Positions 5,264 to 8,914 of a stretch of 8,914 nt of DNA are shown one piece after another; within the stretch, counting starts at the first letter, position 1, and each line of letters starts with the position of its first letter. The DNA lies in contig OMRN01000092.1 of assembly GCA_900313265.1 (NCBI GenBank), positions 1 to 8,914 on the forward strand, read 5' to 3'. The position numbers were made by a program, and so were the translations under genes. The stretch comes from an uncultured Lachnospiraceae bacterium (GTDB taxonomy: Bacteria > Bacillota > Clostridia > Lachnospirales > Lachnospiraceae). The notes under the pieces were generated by a model that worked only from the letters and a program-made list of their open reading frames with translations, searched no databases and was not told the DNA's origin.

Positions 5264-8200
5264 TCATCCTCTGAAGTATTTCACACCGGCTTCAAAAATC
5301 TTCAAATCCTGTTCTCCGTAAATATTAACGGCTACGCCATCGCCGCGACGCTCGGCATGTGCCATTTTTCCAAGTACTCTTCCGTCCGGAGATGTGATGC
5401 CTTCAATAGCTGCAAATGAACCGTTAATATTCCACTCTTCATCCATTGAAATATTCCCGTTAATATCCGCATATCTCGTCGCAACCTGTCCGTTTTCGAA
5501 CAGTTTGTCAATCCATTCTTTCGGGGCAACAAAACGTCCCTCTCCGTGAGATGCGGGCGATGTATAGGTTTTTCCGACCTCGGCAAGCGCAAGCCACGGC
5601 GACAGATTGGAAACCACCTTGGTATAAGCCATCTTGGAAATATGACGGTTGATGGTATTGAAGGTCAGCGTCGGGGAATCCTCCTTCTGTCCGACAATCT
5701 CGCCGTAAGGAACGAGTCCTAATTTAATCAGCGCCTGGAATCCGTTGCAGATTCCCAGTGCCAGACCGTCACGCTCATTTAATAGTTTCATAACCGCTTC
5801 TTTTAAAATCTCGTTCTGGAATGCGGTTGCAAAAAACTTTGCACTGCCGTCCGGCTCATCACCTGCGGAGAATCCGCCGGGGAACATGATAATCTGTGCT
5901 TTGCCGATTTCGGTCGCATATTCCTTTACGGACTCGGCAATATCATTCGCCGTAAGATTACGGAATACTTTGGTCGTTACGGTAGCACCCGCACGCTCAA
6001 ATGCTTTCGCGGAATCATACTCGCAGTTTGTTCCGGGGAATACCGGAATAAATACATGAGGTTTTGCCACTTTGTTCTTGCATACATAAACCGAACCGTT
6101 TGTATAAAGTTTGTCATCGAGTGCGGTTAAATCCTCTGTCGATCTTGACGGGAATACTCTCTCGAGTTTCCCTTTGTAGCCTTCAAGAAGATCTTTTCCG
6201 GAAACCGTAACATCCTTGTAGGAGAACGCATCTTTCGTCACATGACCGACTAACGTAAACGGAATTTCCATATCCAAAAGTGCATCGGACGATACTTCGA
6301 GAATCAAATCACCCATGCGGTTACGGAATAAATCTTCGGACGAAAGAGATTCGTCAAACAGTACGCCGAGCCCGTTTCCGAAAGCCATCTTCGCAACTGC
6401 CGGAACAATTCCGTAACAGTCGAGTGCATACGCGGAAATCACTTTGTGTTCCGCATTCATTTTCGAAACGGCATCGTAAAGATTCATGACCTTGTCAAAA
6501 TCCGGAATTTCGTCGGCATCCTTCGGAATCGAAACAAGTACCAGGAAATCTCCGGCTTTCTTAAGTTCCGGTGTAATGACATCCGACACTTTTGCCACAT
6601 CTACCGCAAAGGAACAAAGTGTCGGCGGAACATCGATATCCTGGAAGGTACCGGACATGCTGTCCTTACCTCCGATGGAGGGAAGTCCGAATGCCATCTG
6701 TGCACGATATGCTCCGAGAAGTGCCGCAAACGGCTGTGACCATCTTTCCGGATCGGAAGTCATTCTTCGGAAGTATTCCTGGAAAGTAAAGCGGACTTTC
6801 TTATAATCTCCGCCTGCTGCCACGATTTTGGACAGGGAGGATATTACCGCATAGATGGAACCGTGATACGGGCTCCAGGAAGACAGATACGGATCGAATC
6901 CGTAACTCATCATCGTAACGGCATCACACTTTCCGTCCTGAACGGGAACTTTTGCAATCATGGTCTGTGTCTCGGTTAACTGGTATTTACCGCCGTAAGG
7001 CATCAGTACCGATCCCGCTCCGATGGAGGAGTCAAACATTTCCACAAGGCCTTTCTGGGAGCAGGTATTTAAATCCTGGACGGATGCAAGGAATGCACCT
7101 TCCACATCACCTTTGTCAAGCAAGGCCTTCACTTCGGGAATGGCGATTTTCTTAAAATAGTCCTCGGATTTCTTCGGAGAATCCACATAAACATCGGTCT
7201 CCTGATGCGCACCGTTTGTATTTAAGAATGCTCTGGAAATATTAACGATTTCTTTTCCTCTCCAGCAAAGAACCAGTCTGGGTTCTGCTGTAACGACCGC
7301 CACTTCCACAGCCTCTAAGTTCTCTTCTGCCGCATATTTCATGAATTCGGCCACATCCTTCGGATCGATGACAACCGCCATTCTCTCCTGGGATTCGGAA
7401 ATGGCAAGTTCGGTTCCGTCAAGACCTTCATATTTCTTGGGAACCTTATCGAGATCAACCTTAAGTCCGTCTGCGAGCTCACCGATGGCAACCGAAACAC
7501 CGCCGGCACCGAAGTCGTTACATTTCTTAATCAGACGGCTGACTTCGCCGCGACGGAATAATCTCTGGATTTTTCTCTCCGTGGGCGGATTTCCTTTCTG
7601 AACTTCCGCGCCGCAGGTCTCAATCGAAGAAACCGTATGTACCTTTGAAGATCCGGTTGCACCGCCGCATCCGTCGCGTCCGGTACGTCCGCCGAGCAGA
7701 ATAATCACATCACCCGGATCGGAGGTCAGTCTCTTTACATCACGGCGGGGAGCCGCACCCATAACGGCACCGATTTCCATTCTCTTTGCCACATAATCCG
7801 GATGGTAGATTTCTTTTACAAGACCGGTTGCAAGACCGATCTGGTTTCCGTAGGAAGAATATCCCCTTGCCGCACCGCGGACCAGTTTCTTCTGGGAAAG
7901 TTTTCCCTTTAAGGTTTCCGAATTCGGAACCGTGGGATCTGCCGCACCGGTTACACGCATTGCCTGATATACATAGGTTCTTCCGGAAAGCGGATCGCGG
8001 ATTGCGCCGCCGAGGCAGGTCGCCGCGCCACCGAAAGGCTCGATTTCGGTCGGATGGTTGTGGGTTTCATTTTTGAAATTGATTAACCATTCCTCGCTTA
8101 CGGGTCCCTTACCGTCGCCGTAATCCACATCAATCGGCACCACAATGGAGCAGGCATTGATTTCATCGGATTTCTCCATATCTTCGAGCTTTCCTTCCGC

Positions 8201-8914
8201 TTTCAGCTTTCTCATCGCAACAAGCGCAAGGTCCATCAGGCAGACGAATTTATCGCTTCTGCCCGCGAAAAGCTCTTCCCTGGTTTTTATATAATCTTCG
8301 TACGTTCCCTTCAAAACGGCGGTATAATCGCCCTCTTCAAACTCTACGTTCTTCAGTTCCGTGGAAAAAGTGGTATGACGGCAGTGATCGGACCAGTAGG
8401 TATCGAGAACCTTGATTTCGGTTACCGACGGGTCTCTTTTCTCTTCCGTGCGGAAATGTTCACGGATAAAATCGAAATCACGATAGGTCATCGCCAGGCC
8501 GAGGCTGTCATAAAGCGCTTTAAAATCCTCATCGCTCATCGTGGTGAATCCCTCAAAAATTCCCACATCCGGCGCATTCGGGAAAATGCTTACCAGTGTC
8601 TCAGGCTTAGTCAGATCGGTTTCTTTCGAATCCACCGGGTTAATGCAGTATGCTTTAATCTGGGCAAATTCCTCATCCGTAATATTACCGGAAATCACAT
8701 AGGTAATCGCCGTCTTAATGATGGGATTTTCATCCTCTTTTAAGAACTGGACACACTGCATGGCGGAATCGGCTCTCTGATCGTACTGTCCGGGCAGATA
8801 TTCCACCCCGAATACGCGGCATCCCTCGATTCCGGGAATGCTTTCCCTGTAAAGAATATCAACAGGCGGTTCGCTGAACACCGTTTTGCATGCTTTTTCA
8901 AAAATCTCATCGGA
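5264..8914 (-). CDS. purL: Phosphoribosylformylglycinamidine synthase, single-polypeptide form (5' end outside window)
   Basis: PurL makes formylglycinamidine ribonucleotide (FGAM) from FGAR, glutamine and ATP, the fourth step of purine synthesis. The frame is open to the right edge, giving 1216 residues numbered here from the codon at 8914-8912. A GTG at 8881 could pass for a start, but KACKT precedes FSEPPVD in frame, as in related enzymes, so roughly 40-50 N-terminal residues are probably missing. Order of parts: N-terminal PurS-like region (to about 150); linker ending in DTYWSDHCRHTTF (171-183); first synthase half with THNHPTEIEPFGG (284-296), GGRTGRDGCGGATG (408-421) and DFGAGGVSVAIGELADG (467-483); second half with GGKDSMSG (748-755); and a glutaminase domain from about 955 with GICNGFQ (1054-1060, nucleophile Cys1056) and the His1186-x-Glu1188 pair in MAHAERR. 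All key residues are present. The fused form separates it from the Bacillus PurSQL enzymes. Any promoter or purine control element lies outside the window. Confidence 0.97.
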   Translation of the reverse strand, partial: SDEIFEKACKTVFSEPPVDILYRESIPGIEGCRVFGVEYLPGQYDQRADSAMQCVQFLKEDENPIIKTAITYVISGNITDEEFAQIKAYCINPVDSKETDLTKPETLVSIFPNAPDVGIFEGFTTMSDEDFKALYDSLGLAMTYRDFDFIREHFRTEEKRDPSVTEIKVLDTYWSDHCRHTTFSTELKNVEFEEGDYTAVLKGTYEDYIKTREELFAGRSDKFVCLMDLALVAMRKLKAEGKLEDMEKSDEINACSIVVPIDVDYGDGKGPVSEEWLINFKNETHNHPTEIEPFGGAATCLGGAIRDPLSGRTYVYQAMRVTGAADPTVPNSETLKGKLSQKKLVRGAARGYSSYGNQIGLATGLVKEIYHPDYVAKRMEIGAVMGAAPRRDVKRLTSDPGDVIILLGGRTGRDGCGGATGSSKVHTVSSIETCGAEVQKGNPPTERKIQRLFRRGEVSRLIKKCNDFGAGGVSVAIGELADGLKVDLDKVPKKYEGLDGTELAISESQERMAVVIDPKDVAEFMKYAAEENLEAVEVAVVTAEPRLVLCWRGKEIVNISRAFLNTNGAHQETDVYVDSPKKSEDYFKKIAIPEVKALLDKGDVEGAFLASVQDLNTCSQKGLVEMFDSSIGAGSVLMPYGGKYQLTETQTMIAKVPVQDGKCDAVTMMSYGFDPYLSSWSPYHGSIYAVISSLSKIVAAGGDYKKVRFTFQEYFRRMTSDPERWSQPFAALLGAYRAQMAFGLPSIGGKDSMSGTFQDIDVPPTLCSFAVDVAKVSDVITPELKKAGDFLVLVSIPKDADEIPDFDKVMNLYDAVSKMNAEHKVISAYALDCYGIVPAVAKMAFGNGLGVLFDESLSSEDLFRNRMGDLILEVSSDALLDMEIPFTLVGHVTKDAFSYKDVTVSGKDLLEGYKGKLERVFPSRSTEDLTALDDKLYTNGSVYVCKNKVAKPHVFIPVFPGTNCEYDSAKAFERAGATVTTKVFRNLTANDIAESVKEYATEIGKAQIIMFPGGFSAGDEPDGSAKFFATAFQNEILKEAVMKLLNERDGLALGICNGFQALIKLGLVPYGEIVGQKEDSPTLTFNTINRHISKMAYTKVVSNLSPWLALAEVGKTYTSPASHGEGRFVAPKEWIDKLFENGQVATRYADINGNISMDEEWNINGSFAAIEGITSPDGRVLGKMAHAERRGDGVAVNIYGEQDLKIFEAGVKYFRG

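Noticed and set aside
8375..8743. Plus-strand open frame of 122 codons inside purL
   Set aside because: It is antisense to highly conserved PurL sequence with no recognisable domain; the same holds for the other plus-strand frames between 5745 and 8076.

Overview
The window looks like a low-to-mid GC (by eye about 45-48%) Clostridia chromosome, most likely Lachnospiraceae. Reasons: A-rich Shine-Dalgarno leaders, a one-polypeptide PurL with the sequence style of that family (instead of the split PurS/PurQ/PurL of Bacillus), and a MoxR-DUF58-transglutaminase operon of the Firmicutes type. This assignment is an inference from style and gene content, not from a marker gene.

Layout. Bases 1-351 (minus) hold the first 117 codons of a very acidic protein of unknown family that continues out of the left edge; it contains a small 15-bp tandem repeat. 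Bases 352-629 are a divergent intergenic region with a good sigma-A-type promoter for the minus-strand gene, a pair of TTTTGTGAWT direct repeats, two adjacent palindromes, a GCCGG/CCGGC hairpin and a weak candidate promoter for the plus-strand operon. Bases 630-5171 (plus) are a tight three-gene operon: a MoxR-type AAA+ ATPase, a membrane-anchored DUF58 protein, and a large membrane protein with an extracellular transglutaminase-like domain. All three genes lie in the same reading frame, separated only by single stop codons and 2 or 5 sense codons. Bases 5166-5257, between the convergent gene ends, form a nested inverted-repeat element with perfect 21-bp inner arms and an 11-bp outer pair. Bases 5264-8914 (minus) are purL, whose true start lies beyond the right edge.

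How they work together. By analogy with the B. subtilis yeaC-yeaD-yebA cluster and the Pseudomonas TgpA neighbourhood, the ATPase, the DUF58 protein and the transglutaminase-like protein probably form one envelope-associated module, with the ATPase remodelling or activating its membrane partners. The exact substrate is unknown. PurL is a housekeeping enzyme of purine synthesis. In B. subtilis the same three-gene cluster also sits next to a purine gene (guaA), so the proximity may be an old neighbourhood rather than a shared function.

No clear new defence, mobile or metabolic system is visible. The best candidates for a second look are the nested palindrome at 5166-5257, the unidentified acidic protein divergent from the operon, and the palindromes in the divergent promoter region. 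No rRNA, tRNA, CRISPR array or transposase gene was seen.
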